The translations under genes and the position numbers were made by a program. A DNA stretch of 64,000 bases from the NCBI GenBank assembly GCA_026389845.1, contig JAPLHB010000052.1, positions 1-64,000 of the forward strand. Reading direction: 5' to 3'. Below, one piece after another: positions 22,974-31,434 of this stretch. The stretch's first letter is position 1. Every line of letters begins with the position of its first letter. The DNA comes from Chloroflexota bacterium. GTDB taxonomy: Bacteria > Chloroflexota > Anaerolineae > CG2-30-64-16. The notes under the pieces are model-generated. The model had not been told where the DNA came from and ran no database searches. It was given only the letters and a program-made list of their open reading frames with translations.

Positions 22974-25900
22974 TCACCACCCCACCCACGGCAGCCACAG
23001 CCGCGGCGCCGCGGCGGTCGGACGCACCGTCACGCTCGTCAGGCCGAGCGCCTGAATGCCTCCGGCCAGGTCCACCGCTTCCAATCGGTACCAGTAGGTT
23101 CGGCCTCCTTGCACATCGCGATCGCTAAACGCGTAGGTGTGCCCGTTTGCGGAGCCGGGGGCCGCGCTGGGGATCAGCCCCGCGTCCAGCCGCTGCCACG
23201 GCCCCGCGGCGCTTTCCGCCCGGTACAGGTGGAAGCCCTGCACGTCCAGCTCGCTGACCGTCTCCCACGTCACCACCACTTGGTGGCCGGCGACCGTGGC
23301 CTGGAAGTTCGCCAGCCGCACCGCCAGCGGCCCCTTGCTGCTATCCCCCACCGCCCAGTCCGAGAGGGTCGTCAATTCGGTGCGCGTGACCGTGTTGGCC
23401 GTGGCCGAGGTACGGCCGCACATCCAATTCGTGCCGCCGGTGTTGCGGCAGACGTAGGCGTTGGTGCCAGGGGTGGAGACGTTGTGCGGCAACGTCAGGT
23501 CAATGGTATAGCTGCTGCCGGTGGGTGTAATGCTCCAGTAGCGACCGGTCTGGGTGGCAGCGACGGCATTGGGATGGTTGCTGTCCACCCGATCCACCTG
23601 GAGCTGGCTCAGGCTGCCCTGCGTCGTCACGTTGACGCTCAGGTCGGCGCCATTGTAGCGCCCGGCCAGGCCGAAGGTCTTGCTCCCAGCGCCGGAGACG
23701 CTCTGTGTCTTGCGGATCGTGCCGCTGTTGGTCAGCGTGCCGGCCACGGTGACGTTATCCGCCGAGACGGTTTCCACCAACGTCACGCCGCTGTTGACGG
23801 TCAGGTTGTTGAAGGTGGTAGCAACGCTGGCGTCCAGGTTTTGCGCGCCGCTGCCGCTGAAGATCACCGTGCCAGAGTTGTGATTGAGCGTCCCGCCGCT
23901 GTTCGTGAGATTGCCCGTGAGCGAGAAGGTGTTCGCGCTCGGCGCGTTGAACGTTCCTGCGGAGAGGGTCAGGTTGCCGCTGAGCGTCGTCGCGCCGAGC
24001 AAGGTCAGGTTGACGCCCGAATCGAGTGAGACACTTTCGTTGTAGGTGCCAGCATGCACGTCCACACTCCCATTGACCATCACCGCATTGAGCGCGCCGC
24101 CGATGGTGGTATAGCAGGGGAGATTGCTGCCGCATGCTCCTCACTTTAGCCACGAACGCGTCTCGAATGCCGCCGTTGTGGGTGAGGTCGGGTCCGATGG
24201 TCACGGGGAAGGTCGCCTCGGTCGAGGCGGTGAAGCCCGTGACGTAGGCGTTGCCTGCTGAGTCCACCGCAATGCCCCTGCCATAGTCGTCGCCGCTGCC
24301 GCCGATGTAGCCCGCATAAACCAACGCGCTACCGCTGGCGTTCACCTTCGCCACGAATGCGTCCCCGATGCCGTTGTAGGTGACGTCGGGTCCCACCGCC
24401 ACAGGGAAGGTCGCTTCGGTCGACCAGGTGTTGCCCGTGACGTAGGCGTTGCCCGCCGTGTCCACTGCTATCCCATAGCTATTGTCGTAGTCGCTGCCGC
24501 CGATGTAGCCCGCATAAACCAACGCGCTACCGCTGGCATTCACCTTCGCCACGAATGCGTCCCAGCCGCCGTTGTGGGTGAGGTCGGGTCCCACCGTCTC
24601 AGGGAAGGTCGCTTCGGTCGAGGAGGTGTAGCCTGTGACGTAGGCGTTGCCCGCCGCGTCCACCGCAATGCCGATGCCATAGTCGGTGTCGCTGCCGCCG
24701 ATGTAGCCCGCATAAACCAACTCGGTACCACTGGCATTCACCTTCGCCGCGAATGCGTCCCCGCCGCCGTTGTAGATGAGGTCGGGTCCCATCGTCTCAG
24801 GGAAGGTCGCTTCGGTCGAGTAGGTGTCGCCCATGACGTAGGCGTTGCCCGCCGTGTCCACCGCGATGCCGTAGCCATTCTCGCCGCCGCTGCCGCCGAT
24901 GTAGCCCGCATACACCAACGCCGTGCCACTGGCATCCACCTTCGCCACGAATGCATCACTGCTGCCGTTGTGGGTGAGGTCGGGTCCGATGGTCACGGGG
25001 AAGGTCGCCTCGGTCGAGTAGGTGTTGCCCGTGACGTAGGCGTTGCCTGCTGAGTCCACCGCAATGCCGTAGCCCGATTCATAGTTGTTGCCGCCGATGT
25101 AGCCCGCATACACCAACGCCGTGCCACTGGCATTCACCTTCGCCACGAACGCGCACCTTCGCCACGAACGCGTCCCACGGGCCGCCGTTGTAGGTGAGGT
25201 CGGGTCCGACGGTCACTGGGAAGGTCGCCTGGGTCGAGTTGGTATCGCCCGTGACGTAGGCGTTGCCCGCCGAGTCCACCGCAATGCCGAAGCCACGGTC
25301 GTCAGCGCTGCCGCCGATGTAGCCCGCATAAACCAACGCGCTACCGCTGGCGTTCACCTTCGCCACGAATGCGTCTTCGCCGTCGTTGTGGGTGACGTCG
25401 GGTCCCACCGTCTCAGGGAAGGTCGCCTCGGTCGAGGCGGTGTCGCCCGTGACGTAGGCGTTGCCCGCCGCGTCCACCGCAATGCCGTAGCCATAGTCGT
25501 CGCCGCCGCCGCCGATGTAGCCACAGTAGACCAGCACGGTCGGGTCAATCACCAGCGGCAGTGCGGGGTTGTATGCGCCCACGTGGAATCCGTAGGGGCG
25601 CGGCTCGTCTGTGCCCACCTCGTCCGCGCCCCACCGCGCGGCATCCTCCAGCGCATAAGCCACTGCCACTGGCACACGCTGCCCCGCCACCTCTTGATAC
25701 GCCACAGGCGCGTCGTCCTGGAAGCCGCCCGCAGGCGTACTCACTTCCAACTGCCCCGCGTCGTTCACCCGCACCGTCGCGCCGCGATAGGCAAGGCGAA
25801 TGGCGGCGGGGTCAGCGCCGGGCTTGACCACGAATTCGTACTTCAAGCGATTGACCGTCCCGCTGTACACCAGGTCAATCCCCTCCCACAAATCGGGGTA

Positions 25901-26386
25901 GACGATTTGGGAGTAGGTCGGCAAGCCGGTGCGCCACTCGTCACGCGAGCCCTTGAAGTACGAGATGACCGCCTCGGTCTGCGCCTGCCCGCTGGGGCGC
26001 ACCGCATTCGCGTCCACGAAATCCAGTTTGACAATCCAACGACTCGATTCGTTGGGCGCGCTTGAGTACGCTTCTTGGGCGCTGAAGCGCCTACTACGAG
26101 CATCTGCAGACACCTTCTGGGTCAGCGCGAACGTGACGCCTTCGGACGCAAAGTAGAGTGTCTTGTCGCTGCCCTGGACGTAGTACGCGACACGGTCGTC
26201 CATCTGCCCCTGGTTGGCGATGAAGTAGAGGGGCATCTTGCCCCAATCGGGTTGGACGCGCGTGGTCGCGTAGTCGAATGGTCGCGTAGTCGCCGTGTGC
26301 GCGGCCGGCGCGCCCCACGCGCCCACCACCAGCGTCAGGGCGGTGATGAGCAACAAGCTTCTGCGTACGAGATGATAGGTGTTCAT
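22974..26386 (-). pseudogene. Exported SBBP beta-propeller protein, two frameshifts
   Basis: Read across two frame changes, this is one gene of about 1,130 codons. It starts at ATG 26386 (GGAGAGGAAC ribosome site) with a signal peptide (SLLLITALTLVVGAWGAPAAHT). An N-terminal domain (PDWGKMPLYFIANQGQMD) precedes at least seven SBBP repeats (GGS..D.GYGIAVDSAGNAYVTG) with an exact 198-bp period between 24301 and 25511. A beta-helix-like region, a fibronectin-like domain (YAFSDRDVQGGRTYWYRLEAVD) and the tail PRLWLPWVGW end it. The first frame change coincides with a tandem duplication: 17 identical bases at 25137-25153 and 25156-25172, spaced 19 bp. The second lies at about 24120-24150, between the last SBBP unit and GSNLPCYTTIGGALNA. 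Either both are assembly errors in a repetitive gene or the gene is inactivated. Confidence 0.8.
24301..25520. repeat. 198-bp tandem repeats encoding SBBP blades
   Basis: The marker GCCGATGTAG starts at 24301, 24499, 24697, 24895, 25093, 25313 and 25511. Spacing is 198 bp every time except one 220-bp interval, which holds the 19-bp duplication. Confidence 0.95.
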
Positions 26387-26439
26387 TTGTTCCTCTCCTT
26401 GTATCAGCGTGCCCCCTCGCCGGAGGGTGGATTCGCGTC

Positions 26440-26892
26440 TCAAATGCTATGAGCGGCACTGGTTCCATTGGATGGGAGCGCTACCAGTTGACGGAATTTG
26501 ACAGCATTTCCACCCGGAATCGCGGCATGATGGGTGCAATCGTGCTGGAAAGGCCAGCATTTTAGCCGATTCACGGCTTGGCGGCTGGAGAGGACGGTCA
26601 ACCCACTGTGGTTGGGGTCGCGGCCGATCATCAGCAGACACCGCTCTGAGGGGTTGAAGCCCGAAGGATCGGGATGGTCGTGCAGCAGGGAAAGGATGAA
26701 GCTGTCGCCACCCGCCTCGCCGCGCTCCACCAGCGCCACGTCCGGCCGGCGCGCGGCGAATTGGGTCAGTGCAGCGGGTTGGCGCGGGGCGAGGCGTGTC
26801 ACAGCCTGGTCGGGGCGGACGCCCAGGCTCTCGGCGAGGATGGTCAGCAACAGGGAGTCGCCGCAGCCGGCGACGCGGTGGGGTAAGATCAC
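26440..26892 (-). CDS. Small protein of unknown function, possibly receiver-like
   Basis: This 150-residue protein is supported by a strong promoter and by AAGGAG eight bases before the GTG at 26892. The N-terminal half (RVAGCGDSLLLTILAESLGV, then FAARRPDVALVERG) alternates strands and helices somewhat like a degenerate response-regulator receiver, with the PDVALVERG strand where the phosphorylated Asp would be; no Asp is at that place. The C-terminal half includes a Cys/His-rich piece (CWPFQHDCTHHAAIPGG). I do not recognise a family. It lies 53 bp upstream of the SBBP gene in the same direction and could be co-transcribed with it. Confidence 0.6.
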   Translation of the reverse strand: MILPHRVAGCGDSLLLTILAESLGVRPDQAVTRLAPRQPAALTQFAARRPDVALVERGEAGGDSFILSLLHDHPDPSGFNPSERCLLMIGRDPNHSGLTVLSSRQAVNRLKCWPFQHDCTHHAAIPGGNAVKFRQLVALPSNGTSAAHSI

Positions 26893-26929
26893 GGCAATCA
26901 CTCCTTCGTTGGGTTTGCCGCGTACGCTC

Positions 26930-26957
26930 ATCATAGCATAAAGGGGGAGCTTGTCAA
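26930..26957 (-). promoter_or_regulatory. Near-consensus promoter of the 26440-26892 gene
   Basis: On the minus strand TTGACA (26952-26957) and TATGAT (26930-26935) are 16 bp apart. It fires away from the LysM-protein promoter about 70 bp to the right. Confidence 0.8.
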
Positions 26958-27027
26958 TAGCTACTTTTCCATGGAGGAGTAATTGTAAGCGGAAGTGCCG
27001 GGCGCGCAACACGGAGTGCACATTTGC

Positions 27028-27057
27028 TTGACGGTTTCCCCTCGCGTGTGGTATCAT
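27028..27057 (+). promoter_or_regulatory. Promoter of the LysM lipoprotein gene
   Basis: TTGACG (27028-27033) and TATCAT (27052-27057) are 18 bp apart. The transcribed leader at 27062-27110 is made of GATTTGCC-like octamers (TTGCTGATTTGCCAATTTGCC, then ATTCGCTGATTCGC). Confidence 0.7.
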
Positions 27058-27061
27058 AGTT

Positions 27062-27110
27062 TTGCTGATTTGCCAATTTGCCGCCATTCGCTGATTCGCT
27101 ACTCGCCGCT
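27062..27110. repeat. Degenerate GATTTGCC/GATTCGCT octamers in a leader
   Basis: About five octamer-like units lie between the promoter and the GGAGGT ribosome site of the LysM lipoprotein gene. Confidence 0.7.
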
Positions 27111-27124
27111 CTGGAGGTCTGCCC

Positions 27125-27967
27125 ATGAAAAACCGTCCCTGGCTCCTGGTCATCATTGTCGCACTCGTTTTGCTTTCGCTGATCCTGGCTGGCTGCGAGC
27201 GCGATCGTCCGGCCCCTGCGCCAGCGCAGGCTACGACGACTCCGAAGGGTACGACGGCGCCGGCAGCGCGCGGGACAACCTCGCCCACGCCGCCGGCGGT
27301 CCAGACGAAGGTTTCCCTGCCGGCCGCCGGCAGTCAGACGCCTGCCGCACTGGCCCCGGCCGGGGCCGCAACCACGATCCCGCCGGCCAGGCTGACGCCG
27401 CCCACCCCGGCGCCTCCCACGTCCAAGCCGCCGGCGGCCCTGACGCCGGCGCCGCAAGGCAGTCAGACCGGCAGTGACAAGTGGTTCCCGTACACCGTCA
27501 AGGTGGGCGACACCCTGGGCGAGATCGCCGACACGTTCAAGACGACGCCGCAGGCGATCCTGGCCCTCAACCCGCTGGCCGACCCCGATTTGCTGATGGC
27601 CGGTAAAGAACTGAAGATCCCCGGCGAGCTGCCCGTGGAGATGGGCGGGCTGCGCACCTACACCGTCCAGCACGGGGACACGTTGTCAGGCATCGCAGCG
27701 CGCTATACGGTCGCCCTGTCCGAGCTGATGAAGCTCAACAACATCGCCGATGCCGACGCGATCTATCCGGGCCAGCAGTTGCGCATCCCCGGCTCGACCG
27801 CCGTCGTGCCGACGCCCGGTCAGCCGCGCACCTACACTGTTCAGCGCGGCGACACGCTGTTCTCCGTCGCCACGCGCTTCGGGGTAACGGTGTGGGCGCT
27901 GCAAGTCGCCAATAACATCTCCAACCCGAACGCGATTTACGTGGGGCAGGAACTCAAGATCCCGTAA
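27125..27967 (+). CDS. LysM lipoprotein with three LysM domains
   Basis: The 280-residue protein has a lipoprotein signal (LVIIVALVLLSLILAGC) and a Pro/Thr/Ala linker to about residue 118. Three LysM domains follow, near 120-165 (YTVKVGDTLGEIADTF), 178-222 (YTVQHGDTLSGIAARY) and 236-280 (YTVQRGDTLFSVATRF). LysM binds N-acetylglucosamine polymers, so the protein should sit on the outer face of the membrane and touch peptidoglycan. No catalytic domain is present, unlike many LysM hydrolases. GGAGGT lies eight bases before the ATG. Its promoter diverges from that of the 26440-26892 gene. Confidence 0.9.
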   Translation: MKNRPWLLVIIVALVLLSLILAGCERDRPAPAPAQATTTPKGTTAPAARGTTSPTPPAVQTKVSLPAAGSQTPAALAPAGAATTIPPARLTPPTPAPPTSKPPAALTPAPQGSQTGSDKWFPYTVKVGDTLGEIADTFKTTPQAILALNPLADPDLLMAGKELKIPGELPVEMGGLRTYTVQHGDTLSGIAARYTVALSELMKLNNIADADAIYPGQQLRIPGSTAVVPTPGQPRTYTVQRGDTLFSVATRFGVTVWALQVANNISNPNAIYVGQELKIP

Positions 27968-27988
27968 AGTAGCCTGGCCTCAACACGG

Positions 27989-28105
27989 TTCAGATATACC
28001 TGGAGTAGAGCCTTCAGGCGGAGCGCCTCCGGCTAAAGCCTCGACTCCGGAACACTATCTGAAATTGCCCAGACCTGACAGGCCGCGAGAGCCTGTCAGG
28101 TCTGG
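27989..28105. repeat. Two nested palindromes downstream of the LysM gene
   Basis: TTCAGATA at about 27990 and TATCTGAA at about 28055 enclose TCAGGCGGAGCGCCTCCGG and GGAGTAGAGCC/GGCTAAAGCC units. Next to it 28069-28083 and 28091-28105 form a perfect 15-bp stem (CCAGACCTGACAGGC / GCCTGTCAGGTCTGG). The second stem recurs, inside out, in the subtilase gene at 31066-31094. A TATACT -10 for the next gene is at 28179-28184 without a clear -35. Confidence 0.85.
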
Positions 28106-28249
28106 CCTTGTTAGCGGCGGTCAGCCTGGCGGGGGTGAGAAGTCAAGGTCGCGTCCGCACCGGAAGCGCCGCCTGGCGTATACTAAACTCGCCGTTTTGC
28201 GCGATACGGTCAATCACCGCGCAGTCACGTCTCTAAGGAGGACACTCAG

Positions 28250-29326
28250 ATGGGATCTTTAGTTGGTGCGTTTGTCACCGCCCTCGCTGTGGGCATCGTG
28301 GTCGCAATCTTGATCGGCGCGGCGACCGCTCGCCGCGGCCACGGAAACTACCGCTCGGCCAGCATCGCCGGCCTGGTGGTGACGCTGCTCATGTTCCTGG
28401 GCGCCGCAGTCATGGATTCCTTCACCCAGGTGGAGGCCGGCTCGGTGGCCGTGGTGAAGCAGTTCGGCCAGGTGGTCGGCGTTTTCAATCCGGGCCTGAA
28501 TTGGAAGGCGCCGTTCATCCAGCAGACGGTGCTCTATCGGACGCAGGAAATTCTCTACGAAACCTCCGAAGATCCGAAGACCAGCCAGGCCGACTATAAG
28601 GACGTGGAAGTAGATACCGCGACCGCCGACGGGCAACAAATCCTGGCACGTTACACCATCCGCTTCCGCATTGACCCCACCAAAGCGACCGACATCGTCA
28701 ACAATCTGGGCACCGAAGCCGAGGTCGTGGAAAAGGTGATCAAGGCCAACAGTCGGGTGCACGTCCGCAACATCCTCAAGCAGCACACCGCCACCGATCT
28801 CTACTCCGGCAACGTCGAGAAAGCGCAAGAGGACATCCGGGCGCGGCTGGAGACGGAGTTCACCAAGGAAGGGCTCCAGCTTGTTTTCTTCGGTCTGCGC
28901 TCGATCCACTTCGAGGACGACTACCGCAAGGCGGTGGAGCAGAAGCAGATCGAGAAGGAAAACATCACCACCAAGGAGAATCTGGCGAAGCAGGCCGAGT
29001 TCGAGAAGCAGCGGACGATCACCCAGGCGCAGGGTGAGGCCGAACGGCAGAGGCTCGAGCGCATCGGCGTGGCCGAGGGCGAGGCGGAGTCCATCCGCGT
29101 GAAGGCCATTGCCGACGCCGAGGCGACTCGCATCAAAGCGCAGGCTCAGGCTGAGGCCAACAAGCTGATCTCGCAGAGTCTCGACGCCAACGTCATCAGT
29201 TGGCAGGCGATCCAGAGTTGGAGCGGCAATTACCCGATGGTGCTGGGCGGCGGCGGCAGCTACATCCTGCCGGGCGAGTTGTTCACCCAACCGGCGGCCA
29301 CGCCCGCGCCGACGCCGAAGCCGTGA
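28250..29326 (+). CDS. SPFH/Band-7 (prohibitin-like) membrane protein
   Basis: The 358-residue protein has two N-terminal hydrophobic helices (about 5-24 and 37-56), then the SPFH domain (SVAVVKQFGQVVGVFNPGLNWKAPF) and a long coiled coil rich in Glu/Gln/Ala (KQIEKENITTKENLAKQAEFEKQ and the AEGEAESIRVKAIADAEA stretch). It ends with QAIQSWSGNYPMVLGG and a Pro tail. Such proteins form large ring or cage assemblies at the membrane and act with proteases or as microdomain scaffolds (HflC, prohibitin, stomatin). No FtsH or NfeD gene is adjacent, so its partner is unknown. AAGGAGGA precedes the ATG. A strong terminator follows 20 bp after the stop. Confidence 0.9.
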   Translation: MGSLVGAFVTALAVGIVVAILIGAATARRGHGNYRSASIAGLVVTLLMFLGAAVMDSFTQVEAGSVAVVKQFGQVVGVFNPGLNWKAPFIQQTVLYRTQEILYETSEDPKTSQADYKDVEVDTATADGQQILARYTIRFRIDPTKATDIVNNLGTEAEVVEKVIKANSRVHVRNILKQHTATDLYSGNVEKAQEDIRARLETEFTKEGLQLVFFGLRSIHFEDDYRKAVEQKQIEKENITTKENLAKQAEFEKQRTITQAQGEAERQRLERIGVAEGEAESIRVKAIADAEATRIKAQAQAEANKLISQSLDANVISWQAIQSWSGNYPMVLGGGGSYILPGELFTQPAATPAPTPKP

Positions 29327-29346
29327 CGCGAGGGATTGGGGATTAG

Positions 29347-29390
29347 AACGGCCCGTCTTCGACCACGGAAGCGATCGGAGACGGGCCGTT
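29347..29390. terminator. Bidirectional intrinsic terminator
   Basis: AACGGCCCGTCT (29347-29358) and AGACGGGCCGTT (29379-29390) form a perfect 12-bp stem with a 20-nt loop between convergent genes. Confidence 0.8.
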
Positions 29391-29420
29391 GTTTACCTGT
29401 TGTAGTCCAGCTTCCAGCCC

Positions 29421-31382
29421 CTACTTGTACATCACCGGAAACAACCGCCCATACCCTCCCTTCACGCACAACCGCACCGCGTCGATCCAGAAATCGGTCG
29501 GCAGGGTGTCACCATCGTTGCCGGCCGCGAAGACCAGTTCCACCGAAGACGCGAGGCGCAAGGGGAGCCGCAGATCCGCGAACTGCATCCGGTAAAGGTA
29601 GCGATCCCACGGCAGGCCGCTGGTGGCGGTGTCGGCCGAGTTGCCGGTGCGCAGAAGCGAGACGATCTCGCCGCCGTCTGTGCCCTTCAGGTCAGCCGTG
29701 GCCCAATCGTCGTAGGGCGCTTGGGGCGTCGTGCCCCAACCCATGTCCTGGTTCTCGATGCGATAGGCGAACCAGAGGGTGGCCTCCTGCGGGAAGAGCG
29801 GCAGGGTGATCGTGCGGGTCAGGACGCCGGCTGAGTTTGGCCCACCGGGGAAGTGCGCCGCGTGCGTGCCGGAGTAGGCGCGCGAGGTGTCTAGCGACAC
29901 AGCCCCGCTGGCCTGCCACCCACCCAGGCCGGTCTCGAAGTCGCCGTCCGCGATCACGTCCTGGCAGTTGGCCGGCCACTCGGTCAGCGGCGGATGCGGC
30001 GTGGGGGAGGGCAAGGGCCCGGGGGCCGGCACGGCCGCAGCCAGCGCCTTGCGGCCATTGATCCGGCCGAAGCCGAACATAGGATCCCACCCCACCGCGC
30101 CCAGGTCGTCGGCGTTGTTCTGGATCAGGCCGCGCACCTGGTCGGGGGTTAGAGCGGGGTTCAGCGAGAGGAGCAACGCGGCCAGCCCGGACACGTGCGG
30201 AGTCGCCATGCTGGTGCCGCTCATCGAGCCGTAGCGGTTGCCAGGATACGTTGACCAGACGCTCACCCCCGGCGCGGCCACGTCCACGAAATCGCCGCGG
30301 GTCGAGAAGCTCGCCAGATTGTCGCTCGCGTCGGTGGCGGCTACCGCGATGACGTGCTGATGAGCCGCCGGATAATGGTAGCTGGTGCGTCCGGTATTGC
30401 CCGCCGCCGCCACGACCACGACGTCGTGCGACCAGGCGTAATCTACCGCAGCCTCCTCGCCTTTGCTGTAGGACGTGGCCCCCAGGCTCAGGTTGATCAC
30501 GCGCGCGCCGTTGTCGCTGGCGTAGATCATCGCCATGAGAAGGTCTTCATAGGTGCCGTAGCCGCTGCGCGGAAAGACGTCCACCGGCATGATCGTGACG
30601 TTGCCGGCCATCCCCGCGATGCCGATCCCGTTATTGATCCGCCCGGCCGCGATCCCCGCGACGTGCGTGCCGTGGCCGTAGTCGTCGTAGATGACATTGT
30701 TGCCGTCGGCGAAATTCCACCCGTTCACGTCATCCACGTAGCCGTTGCCGTCGTCGTCTACGCCGTTGCCGGGGATCTCGCCCGCGTTGATCCAGATTCC
30801 CTTGCGCAGATCCTCGTGATTGGTGTCCACACCGGTATCCACGATCGCCACGATGATATCGAGTCGGCCGGTCGTGAAGTCCCAGGCTGCGGGCATCTCC
30901 AGCCGGCTCAGATAGGGGGACTGGCGGGAGGCGTAGTTGGGGTCGTCGGGGATGAAGTCGGGCCGGACGACGAAATTCGGCTCAGCCCATTCGGCGCCGC
31001 CGGCCGCGACCAGCCCGGCCGCTGCGCTCGCCAACACTGCGCCCGCCTCCGCGCCTTCAGCGAAGCCTGACAGGTCTCCCGAAGACCTGTCAGGTCGGGT
31101 TTCATCGGTTGACACGGCCACGACCGCCAGCCCCAGTTGGGGGATGACGCGCACGACGAAGGCTCCGGCCGCTTCCAGCCGCGCCTGAGCCGAGGCGGGA
31201 TCGCCGGACGGCAGCTTAACCAGCAGCTCGCCGGCCACGTGCGGCGCGGCCCATTCAGGCGGCGGCGCCGCCGGCGCGGAAGTGGGTCGGCCGGCCGAGA
31301 CCAGCGCAGTCCCGGCGAGAGTCAGCAGGAGAACGACAACAGTTGTCAGGCGCCAGGCCTGGCTGAGGCGATGAAACACCAT
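29421..31382 (-). CDS. Secreted subtilisin-like serine protease
   Basis: The 653-residue protein has a signal peptide (LTTVVVLLLTLAGTALVSAG) and a propeptide-like N-domain. The S8 catalytic triad is complete: Asp in IVAIVDTGVDTNHED, His in DDYGHGTHVAGIAAG, Ser in SGTSMATPHVSGLAA, with oxyanion Asn in AAAGNTG. A Ca-site-like NGVDDDGNGYVDDVNGW is typical of thermostable subtilases. After a Pro linker comes a carbohydrate-binding-like domain (DFETGLGGWQASG) and the tail YGRLFPVMYK. The start at ATG 31382 has GGGAG in front. A palindrome at 31066-31094 is read in frame (RPDRSSGDLSGF, residues about 97-107). It lies last in the MoxR-DUF58-subtilase run and ends at the shared terminator. Confidence 0.92.
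   Translation of the reverse strand: MVFHRLSQAWRLTTVVVLLLTLAGTALVSAGRPTSAPAAPPPEWAAPHVAGELLVKLPSGDPASAQARLEAAGAFVVRVIPQLGLAVVAVSTDETRPDRSSGDLSGFAEGAEAGAVLASAAAGLVAAGGAEWAEPNFVVRPDFIPDDPNYASRQSPYLSRLEMPAAWDFTTGRLDIIVAIVDTGVDTNHEDLRKGIWINAGEIPGNGVDDDGNGYVDDVNGWNFADGNNVIYDDYGHGTHVAGIAAGRINNGIGIAGMAGNVTIMPVDVFPRSGYGTYEDLLMAMIYASDNGARVINLSLGATSYSKGEEAAVDYAWSHDVVVVAAAGNTGRTSYHYPAAHQHVIAVAATDASDNLASFSTRGDFVDVAAPGVSVWSTYPGNRYGSMSGTSMATPHVSGLAALLLSLNPALTPDQVRGLIQNNADDLGAVGWDPMFGFGRINGRKALAAAVPAPGPLPSPTPHPPLTEWPANCQDVIADGDFETGLGGWQASGAVSLDTSRAYSGTHAAHFPGGPNSAGVLTRTITLPLFPQEATLWFAYRIENQDMGWGTTPQAPYDDWATADLKGTDGGEIVSLLRTGNSADTATSGLPWDRYLYRMQFADLRLPLRLASSVELVFAAGNDGDTLPTDFWIDAVRLCVKGGYGRLFPVMYK
31066..31094. 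repeat. 12-bp stem palindrome inside the subtilase gene
   Basis: CCTGACAGGTCT (31066-31077) and AGACCTGTCAGG (31083-31094) enclose the loop CCCGA. It is in frame in the propeptide region. The palindrome at 33941-33964 shares the C-C-G-A loop core. Confidence 0.9.
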
Positions 31383-31398
31383 TGGAGCTACTCCCTTC

Positions 31399-31432
31399 GT
31401 TCTGCAATCCGCAATCTGCAATCCGCAATTTC
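31399..31432. repeat. TGCAATCC heptamer array between DUF58 and subtilase genes
   Basis: Four CTGCAAT/CCGCAAT units fill the short gap between the two minus-strand genes. No inverted arm is present. Confidence 0.8.
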
Positions 31433-31434
31433 CT

